Assembly (NCBI RefSeq): GCF_001424585.1
Contig: NZ_LMPJ01000001.1
Coordinates: forward strand, 591,054 to 655,053
Direction: 5' to 3'
From: Chryseobacterium sp. Leaf180
Lineage (GTDB): Bacteria; Bacteroidota; Bacteroidia; Flavobacteriales; Weeksellaceae
DNA: 64,000 nucleotides
Part shown: in pieces, positions 17,394 to 25,538 of the stretch
Position numbering within the stretch: position 1 is the first letter of the stretch
Layout of the letters: each line of letters begins with the position of its first letter
Translations under genes and position numbers: made by a program
The notes under the pieces: model-generated
The model's database searches: none
What the model was told of the DNA's origin: nothing
Seen by the model: the letters and a program-made list of their open reading frames with translations, nothing else

Positions 17394-18590
17394 TTAAAAT
17401 TGATTGTAGCGCCAGATTTTGAAAACCTCGCCTTTTTTAAATTCGTTTTTATCTGAAGGAAACTCCATAAAAGCGTCAGTCTCTGCAAGATGAGAAAAAT
17501 CTCCTGAACCGTTCGTATCAACCGTTTTTGCGGAGACCGTCCCATCACTATTTTCTTTTAAAACAACTTGAGCAAAATACTGCAGATTCGGCGAAAAGTG
17601 TATGTCGTTTTCCAAAATTGCGTAGTTGTGATTTTGTTTTTTTAATCCCAAAGAATTTTCAAGCCAAGGGAGAAAATACCGGTGCAGACAAAGAAAAACC
17701 GAAACGGGATTTCCAGGAAAGGCAAAAACTTTTTTTCCTTCTCCTCTGCTTCCAAACCAAAAAGGTTTGCCTGGTTTCTGCTTAATTTTATGAAATATCT
17801 TTTTGATTTTTAAATCTTCGAAAGCTTGTGGAAGAAAATCGAATTTCCCCATTGAAACGCCTCCTGAAAGCAAAATCACGTCATAATCATGAAGAAACTT
17901 CGCCAAATTTTCTTTTAATAAATCTAAATCGTCATTCAAATGAGCAATATCAGAATCGATATTATATTTTTTTAAAACCGACTGAATTGTAATGCTATTT
18001 GATGAACGTATTTGAAAATTATTAGGAGTATTTTCAGTCAGAACAATTTCGTCGCCTGTTGAAATGATGATAACTTTCGGAAGCTTTTTCACCTTCAGCA
18101 CAATCTTTCCAACTGACGCAGCTATTCCAATAATTGATGCCGTAATCCGCTGATTTTTTAAAACCAAAACATCTCCAAACTTTTTATCTCGACCTTTTTT
18201 ATGAATATTCTGACCTTCTTTGATGTCAACGTTGACGGTAACTTTTCCGTCAGAAATCGAAATATCTTCGTAGCGAATAACTGTATTTAACGTTTCCGAA
18301 ACTGCCGCGCCAGTCATAATTTCCACACATTCAATATCATCAGAAACGTGAAAAGGATTTTGTCCGGCCGCCTGAATATCTTTTACATAGAATATTTTGT
18401 TTTGAGAGTAATTCTTGAAATCGATCGCCACGCCATCTACCAGAGCCCGGTCAAACGGTGGCAGATCACGGTCTGCTAAAATATCTTCAGCCAAAACTCT
18501 TCCCAACGCATTTTGAATACATGTTTCTTCAGTTCCGAAATCCTGAAGATTATCAAAAATGTACCGATCTGCTTCTTCTACCGTAATCAT
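17394..18590 (-). CDS. moeA: Molybdopterin molybdotransferase MoeA
   Basis: A 398-residue enzyme that inserts molybdate into adenylylated molybdopterin. It shows the MoeA substrate motif DRDLPPFDRALVDGVAID, the GDEIV segment of the MogA-like domain, and LLSGGVSMGKFDFL. The partner MogA/MoaB, which makes the adenylylated intermediate, is not encoded in this window. The start codon immediately follows the moaA stop. Confidence 0.92.
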   Translation of the reverse strand: MITVEEADRYIFDNLQDFGTEETCIQNALGRVLAEDILADRDLPPFDRALVDGVAIDFKNYSQNKIFYVKDIQAAGQNPFHVSDDIECVEIMTGAAVSETLNTVIRYEDISISDGKVTVNVDIKEGQNIHKKGRDKKFGDVLVLKNQRITASIIGIAASVGKIVLKVKKLPKVIIISTGDEIVLTENTPNNFQIRSSNSITIQSVLKKYNIDSDIAHLNDDLDLLKENLAKFLHDYDVILLSGGVSMGKFDFLPQAFEDLKIKKIFHKIKQKPGKPFWFGSRGEGKKVFAFPGNPVSVFLCLHRYFLPWLENSLGLKKQNHNYAILENDIHFSPNLQYFAQVVLKENSDGTVSAKTVDTNGSGDFSHLAETDAFMEFPSDKNEFKKGEVFKIWRYNQF

Positions 18591-19580
18591 TTATCCACCA
18601 ATTGTCGCCATAGATTGATGCAATTCTGGCTTTGTTAAAGTTAATTTTTCTGCTTCCCAGCCGTTTTCAGATTTTCCCGAAACAGCTTGAATGATGATTT
18701 TCTTTACTTCTTCATCGCTCATTCCATCGCGTAAAGCCTGTTTCAGATCTACTCCACCGCCTTCGTAAAGACATGTTTTCAAAATTCCGGTTGGCGTAAC
18801 TCTTAAGCGGTTGCAGTCGCCACAAAATGAACGTGTATATGCTGCAATAATTCCGATCTCACCCAAATATCCGGGAATTTTATAATTAACAGAAGTAGAA
18901 TTTGCAGCAAGCGATAACTGATTTATATCTGGAAAGTGACTTTTAATATATTTTAAAATTTCGCTGTGATTCCATTTTAAATTTACCGTTTTATCCACGT
19001 TTCCATTGAAAGGCATTTCTTCAATAAAACGCATTTCGACCGGAAGAATCTTAGTAAGTTCAGCAAGGGGAATGATGTCAGAAATGTTCTGATCTCCCAT
19101 GACCACAGCATTTATTTTAACTCTGAAATTGTTTTCGATGAGATCATAAAGGGTTTTCATTACAAGATCAAAACTGTTTCGTCTGGTGATTTTATAAAAA
19201 CGTTCAGCATCCAGAGTATCAAGACTTAAATTAACCGTTTTCACTCCCATTTTTTTCATTGCAGGAATGTGGTTCTGAGTTAAAAGTCCGTTTGTTGTGA
19301 TGTTTAACTGCTTTAGTTTTTCATTTGCTGAAAGCCTTTCGAGGAGATTGATCATATTCTTCCGCACGAAAGGTTCACCGCCTGTAATTCTGATTTTATC
19401 CACACCAAGATCAGTAAATATTTCTGAAAGCCGTATGATTTCATCATCAAGCATCAGATCAGGCTGCTTCGTCCATACCAATCCCTCAGCCGGCATGCAG
19501 TAATTGCAGCGCAGATTGCAGCGGTCGATCACCGCAAGGCGCAGGTAATTAATTTTCCTTCCAAATTTATCCGTAAGCAT
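18591..19580 (-). CDS. moaA: GTP 3',8-cyclase MoaA (radical SAM)
   Basis: A 329-residue radical SAM enzyme that starts Mo cofactor synthesis from GTP. The N-terminal [4Fe-4S] cluster ligands are Cys21, Cys25 and Cys28 (CNLRCNYC). A second cluster is held by FCGDCNRLR and a later LKTCL cysteine. The protein ends in the conserved GG needed for activity. The frame opens at 19613, but the ATG at 19580 (MLTDKFGRKINYLRL) matches the family. It is the first gene of the five-gene minus-strand operon. Confidence 0.95.
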   Translation of the reverse strand: MLTDKFGRKINYLRLAVIDRCNLRCNYCMPAEGLVWTKQPDLMLDDEIIRLSEIFTDLGVDKIRITGGEPFVRKNMINLLERLSANEKLKQLNITTNGLLTQNHIPAMKKMGVKTVNLSLDTLDAERFYKITRRNSFDLVMKTLYDLIENNFRVKINAVVMGDQNISDIIPLAELTKILPVEMRFIEEMPFNGNVDKTVNLKWNHSEILKYIKSHFPDINQLSLAANSTSVNYKIPGYLGEIGIIAAYTRSFCGDCNRLRVTPTGILKTCLYEGGGVDLKQALRDGMSDEEVKKIIIQAVSGKSENGWEAEKLTLTKPELHQSMATIGG

Positions 19581-19657
19581 GATTTTCTGATGATATATAA
19601 CAAAGATAAACATTAGTTTTCACCAAGTTATTATTGCAAAAAGTATTTGTTTTAAAT

Positions 19658-19687
19658 AAAAAAAAGCTGCACCAGAAAGTTGCAGCT
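19658..19687 (-). terminator. Rho-independent terminator after response regulator
   Basis: Stem AGCTGCA (19665-19671) with TGCAGCT (19681-19687) and a 9-base loop. On the minus strand it is followed by a T-rich run. It lies 23 bases past the response regulator stop and separates it from moaA. Confidence 0.75.
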
Positions 19688-19709
19688 AAATGATATTTGA
19701 ATTTTGTTG

Positions 19710-20081
19710 TTAATTTAAAAGCCCACGAATTTTCCCTACCAAATCATCCATATCAAATGGTTTAGGAACAAAAGCATTTGCACCCGCATTTTCAGCAATG
19801 GTATTTCCATCCACGCTCGCCGAGAAAACGATTACCGGAAGTTTTTCGTATTCCGATGTCGTTCTGATAATTTTCAAAATCTGATCACCTGATAAAACCG
19901 GCATCCAGAGATCCAGAAGAAGCAAATCCGGAGTTTGTGTTTTTAACTCTTTAATCAGATTTGTGCTGTTTATTTCTGTAATCACGTCGAAACCCTCAGA
20001 TTCCAGAAGCATTTCCAAAATGTCTAAAATCCCCTGATTATCATCACATACCATAATTTTCTTACTTTCCTCTGCCATCAT
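19710..20081 (-). CDS. CheY-like single-domain response regulator
   Basis: A 123-residue receiver domain without an output domain. The acidic pocket is Asp13-Asp14, the phospho-acceptor is Asp57 in LLLLDLWMP, and the conserved lysine is in FVPKPFD. It overlaps the LOV histidine kinase by 20 bases and is almost certainly its cognate regulator. Having no DNA-binding domain, it should act by protein interaction or in a phosphorelay. Confidence 0.92.
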   Translation of the reverse strand: MMAEESKKIMVCDDNQGILDILEMLLESEGFDVITEINSTNLIKELKTQTPDLLLLDLWMPVLSGDQILKIIRTTSEYEKLPVIVFSASVDGNTIAENAGANAFVPKPFDMDDLVGKIRGLLN

Positions 20082-21612
20082 CTTTCATTATTGGTAATGT
20101 GAAACTGAATGTAGAACCTTCACCAAGGTCGCTCTCAACCCAAAGCGTTCCCTTGTGATTGATAATAATTTCATGCGAAATATATAGACCAATGCCAAGG
20201 CCTGGAAATTTTTTCTGAATATCGCGCGCTCTGTAAAAGCGCTCAAATATTTTTTCTTTATCGTGCGGACTGATTCCCATGCCGTAATCTTTCACGGATA
20301 TTTTAATAAAATCTCCAACCTTGCTGATGTAAACATCAACCTTACTTGATCCCGGAGAATATTTTATCGCGTTGGAAATCAGATTATTGATAACCTGCGA
20401 AATTTGCAGTTCGTCGCCCATAATCGTTGCGCCTGCATTTCCAGAAATTTTTATATCATAGCCTGGAGTGGCAACAGAAAGATTTTCAACCGTATCTTTT
20501 ACTGTTTTTTCAATTCTGAAAGGTTCGTTGTGGAGCTCAATATTCCCAGACTGAATTTTTGAAGTATCAAGAAGTTCTGTAATCAGATTATTAAGCCGGT
20601 CTACGTAGGTACCAACTTTCTCAAGTGTAGTTAAATATTTTTCAGACGCATTTTCCGGCGGCATTCGTTGAAGAAGCTGCACCAATCCTTTAATCGTTGT
20701 AAGCGGAGTTTTCAACTCATGGCTGGCAATAGAAAGAAAATCATCTTTCCTACGGTCAACCTCAATTTTGTCTGTAATATCTTCAATTGCAAGAAGAATT
20801 TTATCTTTATACTGACCTTCAAATTCAACTCTGTATGCATTCAGAAGCATAATCTTCTTGCCAATGTGAGGGAAATCGTGCTCAACTTCAAAATCAATAA
20901 CCGGATTATTTGTCGGCAATATCTTTACAAGTAAATCTTTCAAAGCCACAATATCCCACTGGTGATTTCCAAGTTCAAAAAGCAGCTGTCCCACAGTATC
21001 TTCAGTAGAAACTTTAAAAGTATTTAAAAAATGTCTGTTAGCGCTAAGCACATTAAATTCTGAATCCAATACCAGGAGACTTTCACGAACAGTTTCTATA
21101 ATACTTAAAAGAAAAGCTTCATTTTCTTTTAAATCTTTCGTACGTTCTTCAATTTTCTTCTCAGCAGCGGCTTTCTCTTCCTTAAGCTCTGCTTCAGCTT
21201 TTTTTCTTTTGGAAACATCATTCTGAACTCCTATAAAATGAGTAATTTCCTTTTGATCATTAAAAACGGGAGATATATACAATTCGTTCCAAAAAAGCTC
21301 TCCATTTTTACGGTAGTTGCGGATTTCCACTGCACACTCTTTACCTTCAGAAATGGCTTCTTTCAGAATAAATCTTTCAGACTGTGAGCGGTCCTGCTCC
21401 TGCAGAAAGCGACAGTTATGCCCGATAATTTCGTCGTGCTTATATCCGCTTATCTTTTCAAAAGCAATGTTACAATATATAATAGGATTATCCGGCTGCA
21501 GATTATCTGTGATAATCACCCCGGAATTTGATGAGTTAAGTGCCTGAAGATAAATACTTAGCGTTTTCAAACGGTCGTCATTATCTTCTATGCCGTAAGG
21601 AATTGTGTTCAA
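20062..21612 (-). CDS. LOV-PAS hybrid sensor histidine kinase (blue-light type)
   Basis: A 516-residue soluble kinase. Residues about 28-132 form a LOV domain: GHNCRFLQ contains the flavin-adduct cysteine (Cys67), and NYRKNG plus FWNELYISPVF and THFIGVQNDVS are also LOV hallmarks. A coiled coil (137-165) leads to a second PAS domain (about 170-280). The kinase core has phospho-acceptor His298 in IASHELKTP and ATP-binding boxes including VKDYGMGI and GLGIGLYIS. No membrane segment is seen. The start ATG at 21612 is the only one giving a complete protein. It lies next to the CRY-DASH gene block, so a blue-light role is well supported by context. Confidence 0.92.
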   Translation of the reverse strand: MNTIPYGIEDNDDRLKTLSIYLQALNSSNSGVIITDNLQPDNPIIYCNIAFEKISGYKHDEIIGHNCRFLQEQDRSQSERFILKEAISEGKECAVEIRNYRKNGELFWNELYISPVFNDQKEITHFIGVQNDVSKRKKAEAELKEEKAAAEKKIEERTKDLKENEAFLLSIIETVRESLLVLDSEFNVLSANRHFLNTFKVSTEDTVGQLLFELGNHQWDIVALKDLLVKILPTNNPVIDFEVEHDFPHIGKKIMLLNAYRVEFEGQYKDKILLAIEDITDKIEVDRRKDDFLSIASHELKTPLTTIKGLVQLLQRMPPENASEKYLTTLEKVGTYVDRLNNLITELLDTSKIQSGNIELHNEPFRIEKTVKDTVENLSVATPGYDIKISGNAGATIMGDELQISQVINNLISNAIKYSPGSSKVDVYISKVGDFIKISVKDYGMGISPHDKEKIFERFYRARDIQKKFPGLGIGLYISHEIIINHKGTLWVESDLGEGSTFSFTLPIMKDDGRGK

Positions 21613-21759
21613 TGATATTGTTTTTATAAATCTTTAAACCAATAATGTTTAAAATGCATTGATTTTCATTACCAAAAATCATGCCTACAAGTTTGATAAC
21701 TCCAATTAATTCTCCATTAAAAAGTTAGAGATTTTTATCATGAATTTAATAGTATGTTT

Positions 21760-21777
21760 TTATACCAATTGGTGTAA
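21760..21777. promoter_or_regulatory. Palindromic operator candidate (TetR type)
   Basis: ACCAATTGGT at 21764-21773 is a perfect 10-base palindrome. It extends to an 18-base dyad (21760-21777) with one mismatched pair. It lies 47 bases before the TetR-like gene, the usual spot for an autoregulatory TetR operator. The same region could also act on the divergent LOV kinase. Confidence 0.5.
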
Positions 21778-21823
21778 TTATTGAATAGTTATTTACTAGT
21801 TTAAACTGTTAATTTCTAATATT

Positions 21824-22480
21824 ATGGAAAATGATTTTAAAGTGACAGAAGAAAAAATATTCGAGCTATATGGAGAATTTTTGCTGAATCATAGTGAAAG
21901 GCCAAAAAACGTTTATCGTTTTGCTAAAAATAACGGTTTTGAAGAGCAGGAGTTTTACGATTATTTCGCAAGTTTCGAGCAGATCGAAGAAAAGATGCTT
22001 TCAAATCTTTTTTACAAATCTATAGAGCTTGCTGCTCAGATCGAGCATCCTGGTCAGATTTCAGCTAAAGAAGAACTCCTTAATGTTTATTTCATATTCT
22101 TTGAAAATCTAACGATGAACCGTTCACTCATTCTGATGATTTTGGGTAAATATAAATTGCGTTCTACAAAAAATCTTCGAAGTTTACGCGACGCTCATAA
22201 GAATTTCATACAGACCTTAAATTTCAATGAATGGGAAATGATGAAAAATATGAAAGGCAATGTGCGCGAATTTCAGGAGAAATCCCGAATTGAAGGTTTA
22301 TGGTTACATTTTTTATCCTGCATAGAATTCTGGAGAAATGATACTTCACAGTCGTTCGAAAAAACGGATCTGTTTATTGAAAAAACAATCGATACAGGTT
22401 TTGAACTGATCGATAATGAGCCACTGAGAAAAGTGGTTGATCTAGGCAAATTTCTTTGGAAAGAAAAATTTAGAAGATGA
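21824..22480 (+). CDS. TetR-like transcriptional regulator
   Basis: A 218-residue, mostly helical protein. The N-terminal 55 residues look like a TetR helix-turn-helix (EEKIFELYGEFLL, then KNNGFEEQEFYDYFASFEQIEEKML), though weakly conserved. The C-terminal ligand region contains repeated long helices. It overlaps the ABC1 kinase by four bases (ATGA). A palindrome 47 bases upstream fits autoregulation. This gene-pair order, with cryptochrome genes downstream, recurs in flavobacteria as I recall it. Confidence 0.7.
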   Translation: MENDFKVTEEKIFELYGEFLLNHSERPKNVYRFAKNNGFEEQEFYDYFASFEQIEEKMLSNLFYKSIELAAQIEHPGQISAKEELLNVYFIFFENLTMNRSLILMILGKYKLRSTKNLRSLRDAHKNFIQTLNFNEWEMMKNMKGNVREFQEKSRIEGLWLHFLSCIEFWRNDTSQSFEKTDLFIEKTIDTGFELIDNEPLRKVVDLGKFLWKEKFRR

Positions 22481-23793
22481 AATCATTAGATAAAATACCA
22501 ACCGGAAAAATCGAGCGCGCAGGTAATCTCCTGAAAGCGGGGGCAAAAGTCGGTCTAAATTATGTAAAATATTACGGCAACCGCGTGACAAAAGACGACG
22601 CAGAAGCCAGAAAAATACTGAACGAAGACAATGCAACAGATATTTACGATTCTTTGAAAGAGCTGAAAGGTTCGGCTTTGAAGGTAGCGCAGATGCTGAG
22701 CATGGAGAAAAATATTTTGCCGCAGGCATATGTAGAAAAATTTTCCCTGTCGCAGTTTTCTGTGCCTCCACTTTCCGGAGCTTTGGTGAAAAAAACTTTC
22801 AGGAAATCTTTCGGGAAAAATCCGGAAGAGATTTATGATGAATTTTCTGCAAACTCGGTAAATGCGGCGAGCATCGGCCAAGTCCACAAAGCGAAGAAAG
22901 ACGGAAAAGAATTAGCGGTAAAAATTCAGTATCCAGGCGTGCGAGAAAGTATTTCCAGCGATTTGAAACTGGTAAAACCGATTGCTTTACGAATGTTTAA
23001 TATTCAGAAAGAAGGTTCAGAATCTTATTTTCAGGAGGTTGAAAATAAACTTTTTGAGGAAACGGATTATACACTTGAACTGAAAAGAAGTCAGGAAATT
23101 GCCGGACGATGTAAGCATTTGCCGAACTTAAAATTTCCAGATTATTATCCTGAATATTCATCAGATAGGATTATTACGATGGACTGGATGAATGGTGAAC
23201 ATTTTTCTGAATTTACAAAAAAACAGAATTCTCAGGAAGATTTAAATAAAATAGGACAAACGCTTTGGGATTTTTATATGTATCAGATGCACAACTTAAA
23301 AAAGGTTCATGCCGATCCGCATCCCGGAAATTTTTTGATTTCTCCGAGTAAAGAGCTTTTGGTAATTGATTTTGGATGCATTAAGGAGATTCCGGAGGAA
23401 TTTTACAGACCGTATTTTGAATTGGCAAATAAGGAAAATCTCAGCGATCCAGAATTTTTCTCTAAAAAACTTTATGAGCTCGAAATTTTAACTTCTAAAG
23501 ATACAGCAAAAGAAACTGCATTTTTTTCGCAGATTTTTTACGAACTTCTGGAATTGTTTACAAGACCCTTCAACAGCGAGGTGTTTGATTTTTCGGATGA
23601 AAATTTCTTCAGTGAAATTGCAGAAATCGGACAACGTTACGCCAAAATGAGTGATATACGGGAGATGAATGTAAACAGAGGCTCGAAGCACTTTATTTAT
23701 CTCAACCGAACTTTTTTCGGACTGTATAATATGATGCATGATTTGAGAGCAAAAGATATTAAAATTAATAATTATAAAAATTTCTCAGCGTAA
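22477..23793 (+). CDS. ABC1/UbiB-family atypical kinase
   Basis: A 438-residue protein of the ABC1 (AarF/UbiB/ADCK) family. Motifs include the KxGQ-like helix (KGSALKVAQML), the nucleotide-binding lysine in ELAVKIQYPGV, the catalytic HADPHPGNFLI and the metal-binding IDFGCIKEIP. Family members have ATPase or kinase activity and support isoprenoid-quinone or lipid metabolism. Bacteroidota make menaquinone, so a strict ubiquinone role is doubtful. It overlaps TetR at its start, and its stop TAA shares one base with the ATG of the DUF2256 gene. Confidence 0.85.
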   Translation: MKSLDKIPTGKIERAGNLLKAGAKVGLNYVKYYGNRVTKDDAEARKILNEDNATDIYDSLKELKGSALKVAQMLSMEKNILPQAYVEKFSLSQFSVPPLSGALVKKTFRKSFGKNPEEIYDEFSANSVNAASIGQVHKAKKDGKELAVKIQYPGVRESISSDLKLVKPIALRMFNIQKEGSESYFQEVENKLFEETDYTLELKRSQEIAGRCKHLPNLKFPDYYPEYSSDRIITMDWMNGEHFSEFTKKQNSQEDLNKIGQTLWDFYMYQMHNLKKVHADPHPGNFLISPSKELLVIDFGCIKEIPEEFYRPYFELANKENLSDPEFFSKKLYELEILTSKDTAKETAFFSQIFYELLELFTRPFNSEVFDFSDENFFSEIAEIGQRYAKMSDIREMNVNRGSKHFIYLNRTFFGLYNMMHDLRAKDIKINNYKNFSA

Positions 23794-23948
23794 TGCCCGC
23801 AGATTTGCCTTCCAAAATATGTGAAGTTTGTGGACTTCCCTTCAATTGGCGGAAAAAGTGGGCAAAAAACTGGGACGAAGTAAAATACTGCAGCGAAAAA
23901 TGTCGGAGACACAAAAAATCAACATCCTCTGGTTTACCAGAGATCTAA
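23793..23948 (+). CDS. DUF2256 small zinc-ribbon-like protein
   Basis: A 51-residue protein read directly from the DNA. It begins MPADLPSKICEVCGLPF and contains CEVC and CSEKC, a four-cysteine pattern expected to bind zinc, joined by a tryptophan-rich RKKWAKNW segment. This pattern is that of DUF2256, which is often encoded beside cryptochromes. The ATG shares its first base with the ABC1 stop, and its last 49 bases overlap the start of the CRY-DASH frame in another phase. Function is unknown; coupling to CRY-DASH expression is likely. Confidence 0.85.
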   Translation: MPADLPSKICEVCGLPFNWRKKWAKNWDEVKYCSEKCRRHKKSTSSGLPEI

Positions 23949-25198
23949 GAATCAGTGATAATGAATCTTTATCAAAAATATCTCAGGAAGAAACAGAATT
24001 TCTTGCTGTCTATATTTTTGATGAAGATTTTTTTGCGCAGACACAGTTTGGATTTCGAAAAATAGGAAAATTCCGTGCGAAATTTCTCTTAGAAACAGTG
24101 CATGAGTTAAAGAGAAATTTAGCAAAAATAGATATTGATCTTCTGGTGAAATTTGGGAAAACCAAAGATGTTTTTTCCTCACTGAAGGATAAAGTTGATA
24201 TTCAGAAAATATTTTGTCAGGAAGAATTTACGAAGGAAGAAACCCAATTACAGAATAGCATAAAACGAATTTTACCTGAAACGCAGTGGGAAAAATCTTA
24301 TACACAATTGCTTTTAAAACCGGAATTTGTAAAAAAAGCGGTAACCACGATTCCAAAAATATTTACAGGATTTCGACATAAAATTGAGAAAAATCTTGAG
24401 GTGCGGAAAGTTTTTGACAGCGAAAACATTACTGCAAAAAATTTAAAAATCGAACATTTAATGTCAGATGATATTACGCTCCAAACATTAGGTTTTTTAG
24501 ATTTTGAAACTGATGAAAGGTCAGCTTTTCTTTTTAGAGGCGGCGAAACATCAGGTAAAGAAAGATTGGAAAATTATTTTTTTGAAACGAAGAATTTAAG
24601 CCGATATAAAGAGACTAGAAATGGGATGACAGGAAGCGACTACAGCAGCAAATTTTCTGCATGGCTCGCCAACGGCAGTCTTTCGCCTGTGGAAATTTAT
24701 TATAAGGTAAAAAAATATGAAGAAGAATTTGGCAATAATGAATCGACCTACTGGTTGATTTTCGAACTTTTCTGGAGAGAATTTTTCAAATATGTAGCAA
24801 TGGAATACGGCGACCGGATTTTCAATTATGACGGAATTTTAGATAAAGAAAATACGCATCAGGATAGTCAGCCGAAAATAGACCGCTGGATTGAAGGAAG
24901 TACTGATTCTGATTTTATCAATGCCAATATGATTGAGATTGCAAAAACCGGTTTTATGAGCAATCGCGGAAGGCAAAACGTTGCTTCTTATTTCTGCAAA
25001 ACTTTATCTCAAAACTGGCTGAAAGGTGCGGCATATTTTGAGGAACAGCTCATCGATTATGATGTTCACAGCAATTACTGCAACTGGATGTATCTTGCCG
25101 GCGTAGGAAATGATCCGCGGGATCGGCATTTTAATCCTTTAAAACAGGCGTCGATGTACGACAGCGACCGCAGTTTTCGTAATCTATGGCTAAATTAA
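23900..25198 (+). CDS. Cryptochrome DASH (CRY-DASH) flavoprotein
   Basis: A 432-residue photolyase/cryptochrome family protein. The N-terminal antenna-binding alpha/beta domain (ILWFTRDLRISDN) precedes the FAD-binding helical domain. DASH-type sequences include RGGETSGKERLENYFF, YKETRNGM, DYSSKFSAWLANGSLSP, TYWLIFELFWREFFKY and the C-terminal NWMYLAGVGNDPRDRHFNP. CRY-DASH proteins repair cyclobutane dimers mainly in single-stranded DNA or act in light signalling. The frame opens at 23828, but the ATG at 23900 (MSETQKINIL) gives the family's start and overlaps DUF2256 by 49 bases. Confidence 0.92.
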   Translation: MSETQKINILWFTRDLRISDNESLSKISQEETEFLAVYIFDEDFFAQTQFGFRKIGKFRAKFLLETVHELKRNLAKIDIDLLVKFGKTKDVFSSLKDKVDIQKIFCQEEFTKEETQLQNSIKRILPETQWEKSYTQLLLKPEFVKKAVTTIPKIFTGFRHKIEKNLEVRKVFDSENITAKNLKIEHLMSDDITLQTLGFLDFETDERSAFLFRGGETSGKERLENYFFETKNLSRYKETRNGMTGSDYSSKFSAWLANGSLSPVEIYYKVKKYEEEFGNNESTYWLIFELFWREFFKYVAMEYGDRIFNYDGILDKENTHQDSQPKIDRWIEGSTDSDFINANMIEIAKTGFMSNRGRQNVASYFCKTLSQNWLKGAAYFEEQLIDYDVHSNYCNWMYLAGVGNDPRDRHFNPLKQASMYDSDRSFRNLWLN

Positions 25199-25211
25199 AA
25201 TAAAATACACA

Positions 25212-25490
25212 ATGAAAGACTTTGATTTAAAAGAACTAGACCGTATTATAGAAATGGCGTGGGAAGACCGTACACCATTTGAAGCAATTGAATATCAGTT
25301 TGGTATCAGTGAAGATGAAGTGGTAGAAGTGATGCGTCGTGAGCTGAAACCCAGCAGCTTCAGATTGTGGCGAGAACGCGTTCACTCGAAAGTTAGCCAG
25401 AAGCATCTGAAAAAGCGCAGTGAGGAGGTCACACGTTTCAAAAGCGACCAGCAGAGAACTATCACAAATAATAAGATTTCAAAAAGATAG
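25212..25490 (+). CDS. TIGR03643 family small protein
   Basis: A 92-residue basic protein with two helices that resemble a degenerate helix-turn-helix (ELDRIIEMAWEDRTPFEAIEYQFGISEDEVVEVMRRELKPSSFRLWRERV, here described as residues 6-56). This is the TIGR03643 family, known mainly from its association with cryptochrome genes. It starts 13 bases after CRY-DASH. Function is unknown; a DNA- or RNA-binding role is possible from the basic C-terminus. Confidence 0.82.
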   Translation: MKDFDLKELDRIIEMAWEDRTPFEAIEYQFGISEDEVVEVMRRELKPSSFRLWRERVHSKVSQKHLKKRSEEVTRFKSDQQRTITNNKISKR

Positions 25491-25507
25491 TTTAATTTGA
25501 TTTAAAC

Positions 25508-25515
25508 TAGATTTG
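25508..25515 (+). promoter_or_regulatory. Bacteroidota -7 promoter element candidate (SDR)
   Basis: TAGATTTG at 25508-25515, followed by C, matches the TAnnTTTG -7 consensus of Bacteroidota and lies 23 bases before the SDR ATG. No good TTTG -33 element is present at the expected distance, so this rests on the -7 box alone. Confidence 0.35.
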
Positions 25516-25538
25516 CACACCAACACAAATTTTGATTT

